Assembly (NCBI RefSeq): GCF_900156425.1
Contig: NZ_FTNO01000004.1
Coordinates: 333,788 to 397,787 of the forward strand
Reading direction: 5' to 3'
DNA length: 64,000 nt
Source of the DNA: Haladaptatus litoreus
Lineage (GTDB): Archaea; Halobacteriota; Halobacteria; Halobacteriales; Haladaptataceae
Both the position numbers and the translations under genes were made by a program. Below are positions 54,027 to 62,524 of the stretch, in pieces. Position 1 is the stretch's first letter. Every line of letters starts with the position of its first letter. The notes under the pieces were generated by a model, which saw nothing but the letters and a program-made list of their open reading frames with translations, was not told the DNA's origin and did no database searches.

Positions 54027-54926
54027 TCAGGCATAGCCGAGATCCTGAAGACGTTGTTCAACATCGACTGATACCTCATCCATGTCTTCATCTTCCGTTC
54101 CTGCCGTAATAGTCCGTCGATCGCCATTTTGATAGACGAGCCACGGGACAGTGGTTAACGCTGGAATGTAGATTCCATTCGGGTGGCCGTACTCCGCCAT
54201 CGGAATCGGCCGAGCCCGTTCACCGAATGCTTCGCCGTGGTCTGCCGTGACAACCGTCTTCCCTTTGAGCGTCGTCAACAATTGATTGACGTATGGATAT
54301 ACCAATTCGAGGTTCTCTTTATATGCCTTATAGAGAATGTCGATGGGAACGTCGACTTCGCCAGTCATAAGCCGGTTCCAAAAGTCAAGTGAATCCAGGT
54401 TCAGATACTTCTTTCCAGTTGGCCCGATAAAGGGGTAGTGTGGTTGAATAAAGTGGACAACGATTCGCTTATTCGGGAACTCTTCGGCAGCCTGTTCTGC
54501 GATCTCTGTGACTGTTTCTGGGCGAACCGTTCTAAACTCGTCGTCCCATCCTTCATCTTGCCAAATGTTGATGACCTTATGCAACTTCACATCTACTCGG
54601 TCGCGTTTTCGGTATAGCTGTGGATTCGCCGTCACATAGACCGTGTCACGGAGGTCTGCGCCATCGAAGTATGTGTACAAAAAGTCCGGTGTCGAACTTG
54701 ACCTGGTTTGTCTCGATTGGAGTTCCCCTGGGAAAGAATGGGTTTCCTCGAATATATCAAATCTGCAAGCATCAAGGATGATAAGATTATCCCAGTCTTC
54801 TTCGAAGAACTCCACAGCGTCGTCCGGTTCTCTCTGTTGATAGTAGTATTTATTTAGCTCTCGCACGACAAGATGTGGTTCTCTAATCCCGCGTTTAATA
54901 CGCCGAACCTTGTCTGAAATAGTCAT
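54027..54926 (-). CDS. Sulfatase/alkaline-phosphatase-fold protein
   Basis: ATG 54926 (MTISDKVRRIKRGIREPHLV) was chosen; the frame continues upstream into likely non-coding DNA. The 299-residue protein has LIILDACRFDIFEETHSF, whose DACR sits at the usual nucleophile site, and TADHGEAFGE in the metal-binding C-terminal half. HFIQPHYPFIGP lies between. This fits haloarchaeal sulfatase-like hydrolases found in glycan loci. Substrate could be a sulfated or phospho-sugar. It probably acts in the cytoplasm since no signal peptide is seen. Confidence 0.8.
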   Translation of the reverse strand: MTISDKVRRIKRGIREPHLVVRELNKYYYQQREPDDAVEFFEEDWDNLIILDACRFDIFEETHSFPGELQSRQTRSSSTPDFLYTYFDGADLRDTVYVTANPQLYRKRDRVDVKLHKVINIWQDEGWDDEFRTVRPETVTEIAEQAAEEFPNKRIVVHFIQPHYPFIGPTGKKYLNLDSLDFWNRLMTGEVDVPIDILYKAYKENLELVYPYVNQLLTTLKGKTVVTADHGEAFGERARPIPMAEYGHPNGIYIPALTTVPWLVYQNGDRRTITAGTEDEDMDEVSVDVEQRLQDLGYA

Positions 54927-55084
54927 GTACCTTTGTGAATGATACGTTTCTATATTATTATACGTCTCATAATATCTACTCCCCTCGATTTCGGCAGAAT
55001 TCAGTCTCGCGGTATCTGTCCCAGTCGGCTCAGTCAGTACTATTTTTACTGCGAAAGATCCCATCACTTGCGGCAGGAATACAG

Positions 55085-55215
55085 CACCGTCACAGTTCTA
55101 CGCGTGGTCTTAATAGGGATGGACTGCCGAGTCAGCACCTGTGAAGACTATGTTCGTTGTCGATACGGTTGTGTCTGCAAAGCATGTCTTCAAACCAAGA
55201 GACCCCGATCTTTAA
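55085..55215 (+). pseudogene. TnpB tail fragment
   Basis: In two frames the plus strand shows STRGLNRDGLPSQ and then ESAPVKTMFVVDTVVSAKHV, matching ILSRGLKKVGVVHSDSMPVE and DTSVSAKHVLEAGSPV of intact TnpB. Only the last 50 residues are recognisable. It is the only such fragment of this type on the plus strand in this part of the window. The rest of the 54927-55227 gap is AT-rich upstream DNA. Confidence 0.55.
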
Positions 55216-55227
55216 AATTAGAAAATA

Positions 55228-56478
55228 TTATAGATTAAGCAGTTCGGCATAGAGATGCGCGATATTAACACAAACGCGTTCCCATGTGAACTGTTTAGCG
55301 TGTGCTTCAATACCGTCACGGTTCCACTCTTTGTGCAGTGCGCGAACCACGGCATCTGCCAGTGCATCGTGGTTTTCTGGGCTGTCAATGAGGAACCCGT
55401 GGTCTTCGGAAGTGATAACCTCCTCACTCCCGCCATTGATAGTGGAGACGACAGGTGATCCGCAGGCCATCGCTTCAAGCTGTACGAGCCCGAAGCTCTC
55501 ACTGTAACTTGGGAGGACGAAGGCATCACAGGCACTCATCCAATATTTTAAGTCATCGTTTGATACGTATCCAAGGAGCCGAACATGGTCTTCGACGCCC
55601 AGCTCTTCAATTTTTTCTTCGAGTTCAGATCGCATCCCGCCGTGACCACCAATTGCACAAACAACTTTTTCATTTTGTTCAATGATGGCAGGCATGACGT
55701 CGATGAGATGCTGGAATCCTTTTCGCTTTTTAAGGTGTCCAAGTGCGAATAGTAATTTTGTCTCGTCACTGATTCCGAGTGCCGTTTTTGCTTTGGTCTG
55801 TGATACTCGATGAAGTCTATTTTGACTAAATCCGTTTGGAATGTAATAGACCCCGTCATTGAACTGCTGTAGTGTGCTTTTATCTTTCCGGTTGACACGA
55901 ATAATGGCGTCAGCATTTTTCCAGGTCCAATTTATCTTCTTATTTGAGGACTCAAGCTGTTCGACGAACAGGTCGTGATTTTCGTGAACCGTGAGAATCG
56001 ACGGAATTTCGAGTTCCCGCCCGAGGACACTTCCGACGTAGCCGGCCGTCCACGTCAGATGGCTGTGAATCACATCGAAATCAACAGGAAGGTCAGCGAC
56101 GATTTTTTTCACCTTTCGAGCGTGCTGGTCGCCAAGATACCGCCGGTGGAGATCGATCGGCAAGTAAAGCAGAGGAGTACTGATAACGGTGAGGTTGTCA
56201 GGTTTGTCCTCCTGATTAACTTTCGCGCTCTTACTGAACGGTTTCGCGTAGTCGATGGGGAGATATTCAGAAATATCTGCAAACCGGTTGTACCGTACAA
56301 GCACGTATATCTCGTTAAAATAATCCGCCAGAATATCTACTTGTCCTTTGACGAAATGATTGTAACTGTGAGAGATGATGAGCAGATTCTTGTCCCCTAA
56401 TCCCTCTAGGTTGTGATCCAAGGGTATATCCCCGGTATTCGGCGGTTCGGCTACTTGAGAATGCGCGTCGCTCGACAT
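55228..56478 (-). CDS. GT4 family glycosyltransferase
   Basis: I chose ATG 56478 (MSSDAHSQVAEPPNTGDIPL) because GGAGG lies about 15 bases upstream and a TATA-like GATAATAAAC further up. The longer ATG 56526 frame would overlap that promoter. The 416-residue protein is a GT-B enzyme: HSHLTWTAGYVGSVLG, TVHENHDLF, LLFALGHLKKRKGFQHLID, and the donor-site SYSESFGLVQLEAMACGSPV. It probably adds a sugar from a nucleotide donor in the cytoplasm. The gap 56479-56808 shows no clear gene. Confidence 0.88.
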   Translation of the reverse strand: MSSDAHSQVAEPPNTGDIPLDHNLEGLGDKNLLIISHSYNHFVKGQVDILADYFNEIYVLVRYNRFADISEYLPIDYAKPFSKSAKVNQEDKPDNLTVISTPLLYLPIDLHRRYLGDQHARKVKKIVADLPVDFDVIHSHLTWTAGYVGSVLGRELEIPSILTVHENHDLFVEQLESSNKKINWTWKNADAIIRVNRKDKSTLQQFNDGVYYIPNGFSQNRLHRVSQTKAKTALGISDETKLLFALGHLKKRKGFQHLIDVMPAIIEQNEKVVCAIGGHGGMRSELEEKIEELGVEDHVRLLGYVSNDDLKYWMSACDAFVLPSYSESFGLVQLEAMACGSPVVSTINGGSEEVITSEDHGFLIDSPENHDALADAVVRALHKEWNRDGIEAHAKQFTWERVCVNIAHLYAELLNL

Positions 56479-56494
56479 GCTCCACGGTAAACCT

Positions 56495-56516
56495 CCATCG
56501 ATGTTTATTATCGGGT
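56495..56516 (-). promoter_or_regulatory. Putative promoter of the GT4 gene
   Basis: The minus strand reads GTCACCCGATAATAAACATC; GATAATAAA is TATA-like. A near copy (CCACCCGATAATTAA) precedes the beta-helix gene at about 47000-47014, so a shared promoter context in the glycan locus is possible. Confidence 0.4.
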
Positions 56517-56808
56517 GACTAAGCATGCAGGTCTTCCTCCGAATGGATATCGTTTACATAACGCGAACTAAAGATCATTGTTGATAGAATTATTTTTCTC
56601 GCGGGAAAGAACTGACCCATATCGTCAATACCGGTCTTTTGGCGTTTTCCATCATCTACGTACGAGTTCGTAGGTGGGGTAGCCCAAGCCAATCTCTTGT
56701 TTGATTCGCTCACACTATTACTCTTATCAGCTATTTTGTTCATGGTGATCTTCTCCAATTAGCAAGTCGATAATAAAGCCCCGAGAAATCGGAGTACAGG
56801 ATAACAAA

Positions 56809-57723
56809 ATGCCCCCGACTGTGAGCGTTATCGTACCGACGTATAACCGGGCACACTCCCTACCTCGAACTGTCGAAAGCGTCCTCTCACAGACGCTCGA
56901 AGATTTCGAACTTATCATCGTAGACGACGCGTCAGCCGATAATACGGCGGAGGTCGTCGCGTCGTACGATGACGACCGAATCCGGTTTTTCGAACACGAA
57001 GAGAACCAGGGTGCGAGTGCCGCGCGAAACACAGGTATTGAGCATGCTGAGGGAGAATATATGGCGTTTCTTGATTCAGACGACGTATGGCTTCCGACGA
57101 AACTTGAAAAGCAAGTTCTTACCCTTGAAATGCGATCCGATGATTGGGTTGCTGCTTACTGTAAGGCGGAAACTGTTCACCCAGACGGCCAAAATCCAGT
57201 CATGAAGTGGGCAACACAGCTTATTTCACGACGGAACAAAACGGAGGGTGCAGAAGGAGGCAAAGAACTCATTGGTCCACTTCTTAGTGATAGTCTCCAT
57301 ACTAGTGCCGGTTCTACGTTGCTCGTAACGAGCGAGGTAGTGCAAAAAATCAACGGGTTCGACGAGTCTTTTGACCGATTTCAAGACCCCGAATTCCTCA
57401 TTCGTGTGCTCGAACATGGGAAACTTGCCTGTGTGAATGAAACGCTTCTCATTCGATATGAAACTGGATCCCCCCCAGCAGATTCAGTCGCGAAAGCGGA
57501 TGCACACTATCTCCGAACTTTCGCTGACGAGGTCGAACGTCTCGAACGCCAGGGTATCGACATAACGGGTGCCCATAACTACATTCTTGCAAGACAGTAC
57601 CTCAATGAGGGACAGTTCCGTACTGGATTTCGCTATCTCCAGAAGTCGCGAAGACCTGAAATACGCCAGGTTCCAGGATTGTTGTTGAATCTGTATTCAG
57701 GGATTAAAGCGAACATTGGATGA
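56809..57723 (+). CDS. GT2 family glycosyltransferase
   Basis: The 304-residue enzyme has VIVPTYNRAHSLPRTVESVL, LIIVDDASADNTAEVV, GASAARNTGIEHAEGEYMAF and LDSDDVWLP (DxD metal site). Later GFDESFDRFQDPEFLIRVLE is a typical GT-A C-terminal segment. No membrane helix, so it acts in the cytoplasm on a lipid carrier. It is divergent from the GT4 gene. Its TGA overlaps an ATG that opens a small downstream frame. Confidence 0.9.
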   Translation: MPPTVSVIVPTYNRAHSLPRTVESVLSQTLEDFELIIVDDASADNTAEVVASYDDDRIRFFEHEENQGASAARNTGIEHAEGEYMAFLDSDDVWLPTKLEKQVLTLEMRSDDWVAAYCKAETVHPDGQNPVMKWATQLISRRNKTEGAEGGKELIGPLLSDSLHTSAGSTLLVTSEVVQKINGFDESFDRFQDPEFLIRVLEHGKLACVNETLLIRYETGSPPADSVAKADAHYLRTFADEVERLERQGIDITGAHNYILARQYLNEGQFRTGFRYLQKSRRPEIRQVPGLLLNLYSGIKANIG

Positions 57724-57905
57724 CTCTACGCAAACTCCACTACGCACACTATTATCTCGGTTTGTCAATCCTTTCGATGCTATTATTTACTTGTACAACG
57801 CTCAATTTGGAACCGTTCAAACAACTTACGACCATGTACTCTACCGCTATTGTCGTTATTTTATTCACATTATTGACTGTTATACAATCGATAAACGATA
57901 GTTAG
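57720..57905 (+). CDS. Possible small membrane protein coupled to the GT2 gene
   Basis: The start is in an ATGA overlap with the GT2 stop. The 61-residue frame (MTLRKLHYAHYYLGLSILSM) has two hydrophobic helices (about 13-28 and 40-56). The coupling supports reality; the unknown family and small size argue for caution. 57906-58088 has no further gene. Confidence 0.45.
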   Translation: MTLRKLHYAHYYLGLSILSMLLFTCTTLNLEPFKQLTTMYSTAIVVILFTLLTVIQSINDS

Positions 57906-58088
57906 ATACTCACTAACAAAATACGAGCTTCTAACTATTTAATGGGGGGTGTTATGTAATTTGTGGACAATTTCAATCCGTTCAAATCGTACAATCGCAA
58001 GACGTGAACGGTATGAAACGGCCTATAACAAATTGAGAGAAACATAATACTTTATGTAGCGTCCGTGTCTGGCCTGTTTCGAAGTCAA

Positions 58089-58673
58089 ATGAGCGCTACG
58101 ACGCAGAATCTCTCTGATTCACCCACGTTACGAGAAGACGAAAAGACGAATACCCTTTCGAAGGACAAAATATTCCATATCCTGCAGACACAACGCAGGC
58201 GGTACGCACTTCGATACCTCAAAGAGCAAGGTAGTAAAGTTGAGATGCGCGATCTCGCCGAACAGGTCGCTGCGTGGGAAAATGATACCACAGTCCAGGC
58301 ACTCGCTTCAAAAGAGCGCCAGCGTGTCTATATCGCACTGTATCAATCGCATCTCCCGAAACTTGATGAAGAAGGTATCATCAACTACAACCAAAGTCGC
58401 GGTATTGTTAAGCGCGGGCCACTTGCTGAGCAATTTGATCCATATCTTGAAACAACCGATACAAGCACCGATGAAACGGCCAAACCTGATTCAGAAACGG
58501 ATGAAGATCGCTGGTTCAGCTATTACCGCTGGGCGACGGCTGCGAGTGCTGGAATATTTGGGGCCTCATGGCTGAATCTCCCGGTTATTTCTACCGCATC
58601 TACCAATACCCTCGGAGCGGTTATCATTAGCCTCTTCGCGCTGATCTCCAGCGCTCAGTTCGTGTTCCGCTAG
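58089..58673 (+). CDS. HTH membrane protein, DUF7344-like (paralogue of 31023-31589)
   Basis: ATG 58089 (MSATTQNLSDSPTLREDEKT). The 194-residue protein has the same winged-helix module as 31023-31589: QTQRRRYALRYLKEQGSKVE, MRDLAEQVAAWENDTTVQAL, KERQRVYIALYQSHLPKLDE. Two C-terminal membrane helices follow. The DNA-binding parts are nearly identical while linker and membrane parts differ. It flanks the right side of the glycan locus. Confidence 0.78.
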   Translation: MSATTQNLSDSPTLREDEKTNTLSKDKIFHILQTQRRRYALRYLKEQGSKVEMRDLAEQVAAWENDTTVQALASKERQRVYIALYQSHLPKLDEEGIINYNQSRGIVKRGPLAEQFDPYLETTDTSTDETAKPDSETDEDRWFSYYRWATAASAGIFGASWLNLPVISTASTNTLGAVIISLFALISSAQFVFR

Positions 58674-58756
58674 AATTATATAAAATAACTCGGTCATTAG
58701 TCCATCAGCTACTTTGATAGCACCTGCTATCTTTTATCTGCAAAGCGTATCGTTAA

Positions 58757-58797
58757 AACAGGAAGCTCCGCCCTTTAGGGCGGGGAGGAGTCACTGT
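58757..58797 (-). mobile_element. Isolated element terminus
   Basis: AGGAAGCTCCGCCC-TTTA-GGGCGGGGAGGAGTCA is a terminal hairpin of the TGACATCC type (here TGACTCC on the minus strand). No element body adjoins. Confidence 0.5.
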
Positions 58798-58863
58798 TTC
58801 GCCCTGTTTCATCCGTTTAGCTACTGGATAATAATAGTAGTACCTTGCGAAAGAATTGATACG

Positions 58864-59088
58864 ATGTCGATAGATCTGAACGCAACGAGACAGAAGGGGG
58901 ACAATAAGACGGCAGATACCCAGTGCCGCAACTGTGGATCGTTTGTGACACCCCAGTTTACTCGTGTGTTCGGCAACAACCGGAATGAGGTATTTGGCTG
59001 CTTCGAGTGTATGACTGCGACTGAAGTGAAGCGGGGGCATGCAAACCACCCCGAGACAGCGGCTCGCGCTCGTAAGGAAATGCAGTAG
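58864..59088 (+). CDS. Small zinc-ribbon protein (DUF7563-like)
   Basis: ATG 58864. The 74-residue protein has CRNCGSFVTPQFTRVFG and CFECMTATEV, so four cysteines in two CxxC pairs form a likely zinc ribbon. It is followed by a basic C-terminal helix. Small haloarchaeal proteins of this pattern are common; their role is unknown. The DUF number is from memory. Confidence 0.75.
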   Translation: MSIDLNATRQKGDNKTADTQCRNCGSFVTPQFTRVFGNNRNEVFGCFECMTATEVKRGHANHPETAARARKEMQ

Positions 59089-59161
59089 TGTTCAAGAGCG
59101 CTTTTTTCTCCCCTTATCCATCAACGCAAAACAATACCTGAACAGCTATTTCGCTGTGTTA

Positions 59162-59580
59162 CGTAATTACAGGCGAGAAAGCCTCGCGCTCAAGAGCGAG
59201 GATGAATCGCCGTCTTTGTTCACTTTCGCTATACGGTACAGTCTTAGGTGCTCTCCGTGCGTTTTTCTGGGTATCCGACGCGGCATGTCCGCGCCCATAC
59301 CGGGATAATCGGACAAATTCGGACTTCCCGACCGAGGCTCGAAGTACCCCTTCGGGATAGGTTGGGTACCGACGCTAAACAACCAAGTACCTCCGAATCT
59401 ACCGACAATCGTTCGTACCCTGCCGGAAATGGTGGGAGCGTCCGATTCGAGGATAGGAGTAACGGCCACGTGACATAGCCAGCACCTCGTCGGGGTGCGA
59501 ACCGTAAACTCCCAACGCAGCCGCCTTTGTTGTGGCTCAGGCGGTGGGAATCCTCGGCCTTTAGGGCGGGGAGGATGTCA
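59162..59580 (-). mobile_element. MITE-like element, family A, copy 3
   Basis: On the minus strand it starts TGACATCCTCCCCGCCCTAA, contains GCACCCCGACGAGGTGCTGG and CTATGTCACGTGGCCGTTAC, and ends near AATCGCC with GAGGCTTTCTCGCCTG. It is more diverged from copies 1 and 2 than these are from one another. Its TGA end is the stop codon of the GlmU-type gene. Confidence 0.65.
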
Positions 59581-60759
59581 CTTGTCTCGCGTTACGACTT
59601 CGCCTGGGAGCGTTGTTGCTCCCATCGAGAGCTTTAATCCCGGTGTGAGGCTCGTATTGATGCCAGTTTTCGCTTTGTCACCAGCTATGACGCCAAATTT
59701 CCGTCTGTCGGTCGACACACGACTCCCTTTCACGGTAAACTTAATGTCTGCATCGTCATGACGGAGGTTCGCCACATTCGTTCCTGCACCGAAATTCACG
59801 TCACGCCCGAGGACACTATCACCAACATACGAAAGGTGGCCAACGGTCGCACCTGGTGAGAGAACGCTGTTTTTAATCTCAACACTGTGTCCAACTTTTG
59901 CTTCTTCATCGACAAGCGTCGTGCCGCGAATATAGGCGTTCGGTCCAACGCTCGCTCCCGACCGAATCAGTGCGGGGCCTTCGATAGTGACACCTGCTTT
60001 CACCGTTGCACCTTCCTCAACGACGACTGCCCCATCAAGTACAGCCTGCTCGCTCACGTCACCGCGCACATCGCGTTCTAGTTCCGCGATCTTCCATTCA
60101 TTCGCTTTGAGCAATTCCCACGGTCGTCCAACGTCAAGCCACCGTTTGACCTCCACTGCAGTCACGTCGTACTCCGAGATAACGCGTTCCACTACGTCTG
60201 TGATTTCGAATTCACCACGTTCGCTTTCACCAACATCAAGCCAGTCGCATGCTTCTTCGGGAAAAACATACGCACCAGTGTTAGCAAGGTTGGTTGGTGG
60301 ATCATCTGGTTTTTCTACGATTCCTGTCACGCAGTCTCCTTCTGTTGAAATGACACCATAATTCGAGGGATCATCAACGCGGTAGGTTCCGACGCTCGGA
60401 TCGTTGCTCAGGAGGCGCTTCACAGCAGCTGTATCGTAGAGATTGTCTCCGTTGAGAACTGCGAACGAGCCATCGATGTGATCACGTGCCGCGCGAACAG
60501 CGTCGGCTGTTCCACGTTGTTCTTCTTGAATCGCGTATTTGACCGGTATTCCAGCATATTCTTCGCCGAAGTACTCACGAACTGTGTCTGCCTCGTATCC
60601 GACCACGAGGACGAGTTCGTCGGCCCCGGCTTCGATGGCAGCGCGTGCTGTGTGAGCAACAAGTGGTTCCTCTGCAACCGGTAGCATCGGTTTGGGAACC
60701 GACCCAGAAAGCGGTCGCATTCGTGTCCCTTCACCCGCCGCAAGAACGATTGCCTGCAT
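59578..60759 (-). CDS. glmU: Bifunctional sugar-1-phosphate nucleotidylyltransferase/acetyltransferase (GlmU-type)
   Basis: The 393-residue enzyme has a nucleotidylyltransferase domain with LAAGEGTRMRPLSGSVPKPM (about 6-25), LNGDNLYD and WLDVGRPWELL. The C-terminal left-handed beta-helix (about 235-390) has repeated hexapeptides and the tail GVIAGDKAKTGINTSLTPGL. It matches archaeal GlcNAc-1-P uridyltransferase/GlcN-1-P acetyltransferase, the last steps to UDP-GlcNAc. Its natural-looking C-terminus GEVVTRDK ends at the TGA of MITE copy 3. From 60760 to 61112 there is no clear gene. Confidence 0.9.
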   Translation of the reverse strand: MQAIVLAAGEGTRMRPLSGSVPKPMLPVAEEPLVAHTARAAIEAGADELVLVVGYEADTVREYFGEEYAGIPVKYAIQEEQRGTADAVRAARDHIDGSFAVLNGDNLYDTAAVKRLLSNDPSVGTYRVDDPSNYGVISTEGDCVTGIVEKPDDPPTNLANTGAYVFPEEACDWLDVGESERGEFEITDVVERVISEYDVTAVEVKRWLDVGRPWELLKANEWKIAELERDVRGDVSEQAVLDGAVVVEEGATVKAGVTIEGPALIRSGASVGPNAYIRGTTLVDEEAKVGHSVEIKNSVLSPGATVGHLSYVGDSVLGRDVNFGAGTNVANLRHDDADIKFTVKGSRVSTDRRKFGVIAGDKAKTGINTSLTPGLKLSMGATTLPGEVVTRDK

Positions 60760-61112
60760 AACAATACGTTCCGCTAGAAGGCGTATAATTATTCACGGGC
60801 TAACCGTCGGGATCCGTCATGAATCAAAATGAATCCATGAATTCTACCTGTTAGTTGGACAACGTCTTGATATCCTATTTTGACTATCAAGCGAAACCCG
60901 CTATAACCGGTAAGCGAAGATGTGCTTCGAATTTTCTACACTGATAGCCATCCTATTTACCTTTATGTAGGGTGGTGCAATAGTATGTATAGAACGGAAT
61001 GAACAATCTAAACCATAAGGGTGAGACGCCATAATAGTTTTCTATTAATGAACAGAACGGTGTGAAACCGTATCTTCCTTTTTTACCCTCTGTGGTAATA
61101 AGATTGGGTAAC

Positions 61113-61451
61113 ATGAGTGCGACCGAAAGCAACCACCGGGTTTCCGACTTAGTCGATGCCTTTGTCGATCTCAAAATTGAAGACTTCCTCCGCGTCACTG
61201 TAAGTGATGTTACTATCAAGTGCCATGTTCATGACATTGACCGAACAAGCGATCGATTTACGCTCTTACTGAAAACATTTTCAAACGATTATCTTCGTAT
61301 TGAAACACAATGGGCAGGTGGTTGGCTCGACCCGCAGGTAGATCGACTTAAGCCCATCGCAGAAGAGCGACAACCGCTTGGCGAGTTACAAGCCATCGAA
61401 TTGACTGGAAACAAAAAACTGTCTGAGCCGTTCAAGCAGAAGAAATTATAA
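61113..61451 (+). CDS. Hypothetical haloarchaeal protein
   Basis: ATG 61113 (MSATESNHRVSDLVDAFVDL) chosen. The 112-residue protein is mixed alpha/beta without membrane helices or signal; FLRVTVSDVTIKCHVHDIDR and SNDYLRIETQW look like a small beta-barrel. No family recognised. It converges with the PH-domain gene. Confidence 0.6.
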   Translation: MSATESNHRVSDLVDAFVDLKIEDFLRVTVSDVTIKCHVHDIDRTSDRFTLLLKTFSNDYLRIETQWAGGWLDPQVDRLKPIAEERQPLGELQAIELTGNKKLSEPFKQKKL

Positions 61452-61507
61452 CTCCTTGAGAATATCCTCAATAATCTCTCACCTTTTGGACTTAGCTCGC
61501 CCAGATA

Positions 61508-62002
61508 TCACTTCCTCGAAACACGATCCAACTGTTCGGTCAGAGTGCCATTGACTAATTGCGGGTTGGAAACATTTGAGATTACAAGATCCATCGTCCC
61601 TGACCCAGCAGTGTAGACGGTGACATCACCGTAACCGAATATCCGTTCGACCAAGGACTGAGAATACGTCGTATTTTGTATTCGGTCAAGCCGTATTTGG
61701 ATAGTATTTGTCGACAAAACGCCTTTTTTGTGGTATATTTCCTCAGTGGTAAGAACGTACCACTCAGTTCGCCACTGGAGAAGAGGCGGCATAGCGATAA
61801 TGAGTCCGGATAATGCTAGTATAACACCAAGCCAATTCGATAAGGGGAAAAAATTGCTTCCGGCTAATCCCGTACCAAGGAGAACAAAGAGAATACCTAC
61901 CGTTACAAGCGGCAGAACGCGATAAACGCTTTGGTGGCCCTTCCAGAGTATTTCTTCGTCAGACGTGAGGTGAAGCCACGATGCGTTGAAATCTTTTGCC
62001 AT
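61508..62002 (-). CDS. PH domain (bPH_2/DUF304) membrane protein
   Basis: The 164-residue protein has two membrane helices (about 30-48 and 57-73). A bacterial/archaeal PH domain follows with EWYVLTTEEIYHKKGVLSTN, IQIRLDRIQNTTYSQSLVER and IFGYGDVTVYTAGSGTMDLV, a standard bPH_2 sequence. Role in membrane or envelope organisation is typical; specific partner unknown. Confidence 0.88.
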   Translation of the reverse strand: MAKDFNASWLHLTSDEEILWKGHQSVYRVLPLVTVGILFVLLGTGLAGSNFFPLSNWLGVILALSGLIIAMPPLLQWRTEWYVLTTEEIYHKKGVLSTNTIQIRLDRIQNTTYSQSLVERIFGYGDVTVYTAGSGTMDLVISNVSNPQLVNGTLTEQLDRVSRK

Positions 62003-62061
62003 CGTATTTCATAGCAATGAAGCCGAGTACTTTACAGTTTATCTCAAATTATCTTGAATAC

Positions 62062-62145
62062 TGGCGGTGAACTACCTCGCCCTGCTCGGCCTGATGGCCT
62101 CGCGGAGGACGGGGCTTCCTGTTTCAACGACGTGCTTTAGGGTGT
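62062..62145 (-). pseudogene. TnpB tail fragment with right end
   Basis: The minus strand encodes TLKHVVETGSPVLREAIRPS, matching the C-terminus of the intact TnpB at 43464 (VIETGSPVLSEAVKPS), followed by the IS right end (CTCGGCCTGATGGCCTCG). No other part of tnpB is present. Confidence 0.6.
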
Positions 62146-62258
62146 GGAGAGTTACCTTGTTGGGGCGAAAGTGGCCTGGTGTGTCTTCGTCACCATCTCT
62201 ACTGTATTACATGATACACACGATTAACACTTATGTGTTCCAACGATGTAGGCTATGT

Positions 62259-62384
62259 ATGGAGCGAAGAAACATCACAATCCGGGAAGAGCAGGACAAA
62301 TGGATACGAGAGAACCATATCAATCTCTCAAGTCTCGTTCGTGAATGTATTGACAACCGTATGGAATCCGGCTTAGCCGATTAA
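62259..62384 (+). CDS. Small ribbon-helix-helix-like protein associated with IS ends
   Basis: The 41-residue product (MERRNITIREEQDKWIRENH onward) has one basic beta-strand and two helices (INLSSLVRECIDNRME), as in RHH DNA-binding proteins. A broken relative precedes the TnpB pseudogene at 51462. Here it lies between a TnpB tail and an end hairpin (CACGCCCGCCGTAAATGACG, 62418-62437). It may be an element-encoded regulator that survived deletion. Confidence 0.6.
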   Translation: MERRNITIREEQDKWIRENHINLSSLVRECIDNRMESGLAD

Positions 62385-62524
62385 CGGCAGCAAGTCAGTA
62401 GAGCGTACGCGATTCACGCCCGCCGTAAATGACGGGATTCTCTCGCTGTTAAAAGATAGAACAGCAAACAGCAATCCTCTTCGGAATAGCCAAACGTAAA
62501 TCGCTTGCCTTCGATACGCCACAC

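Noticed and set aside
56519..56758. 79-codon minus-strand frame before the GT4 gene
   Set aside because: No recognisable pattern and no clear start signals; it overlaps the probable upstream region of the GT4 gene. It could be a fragment of an unknown gene.
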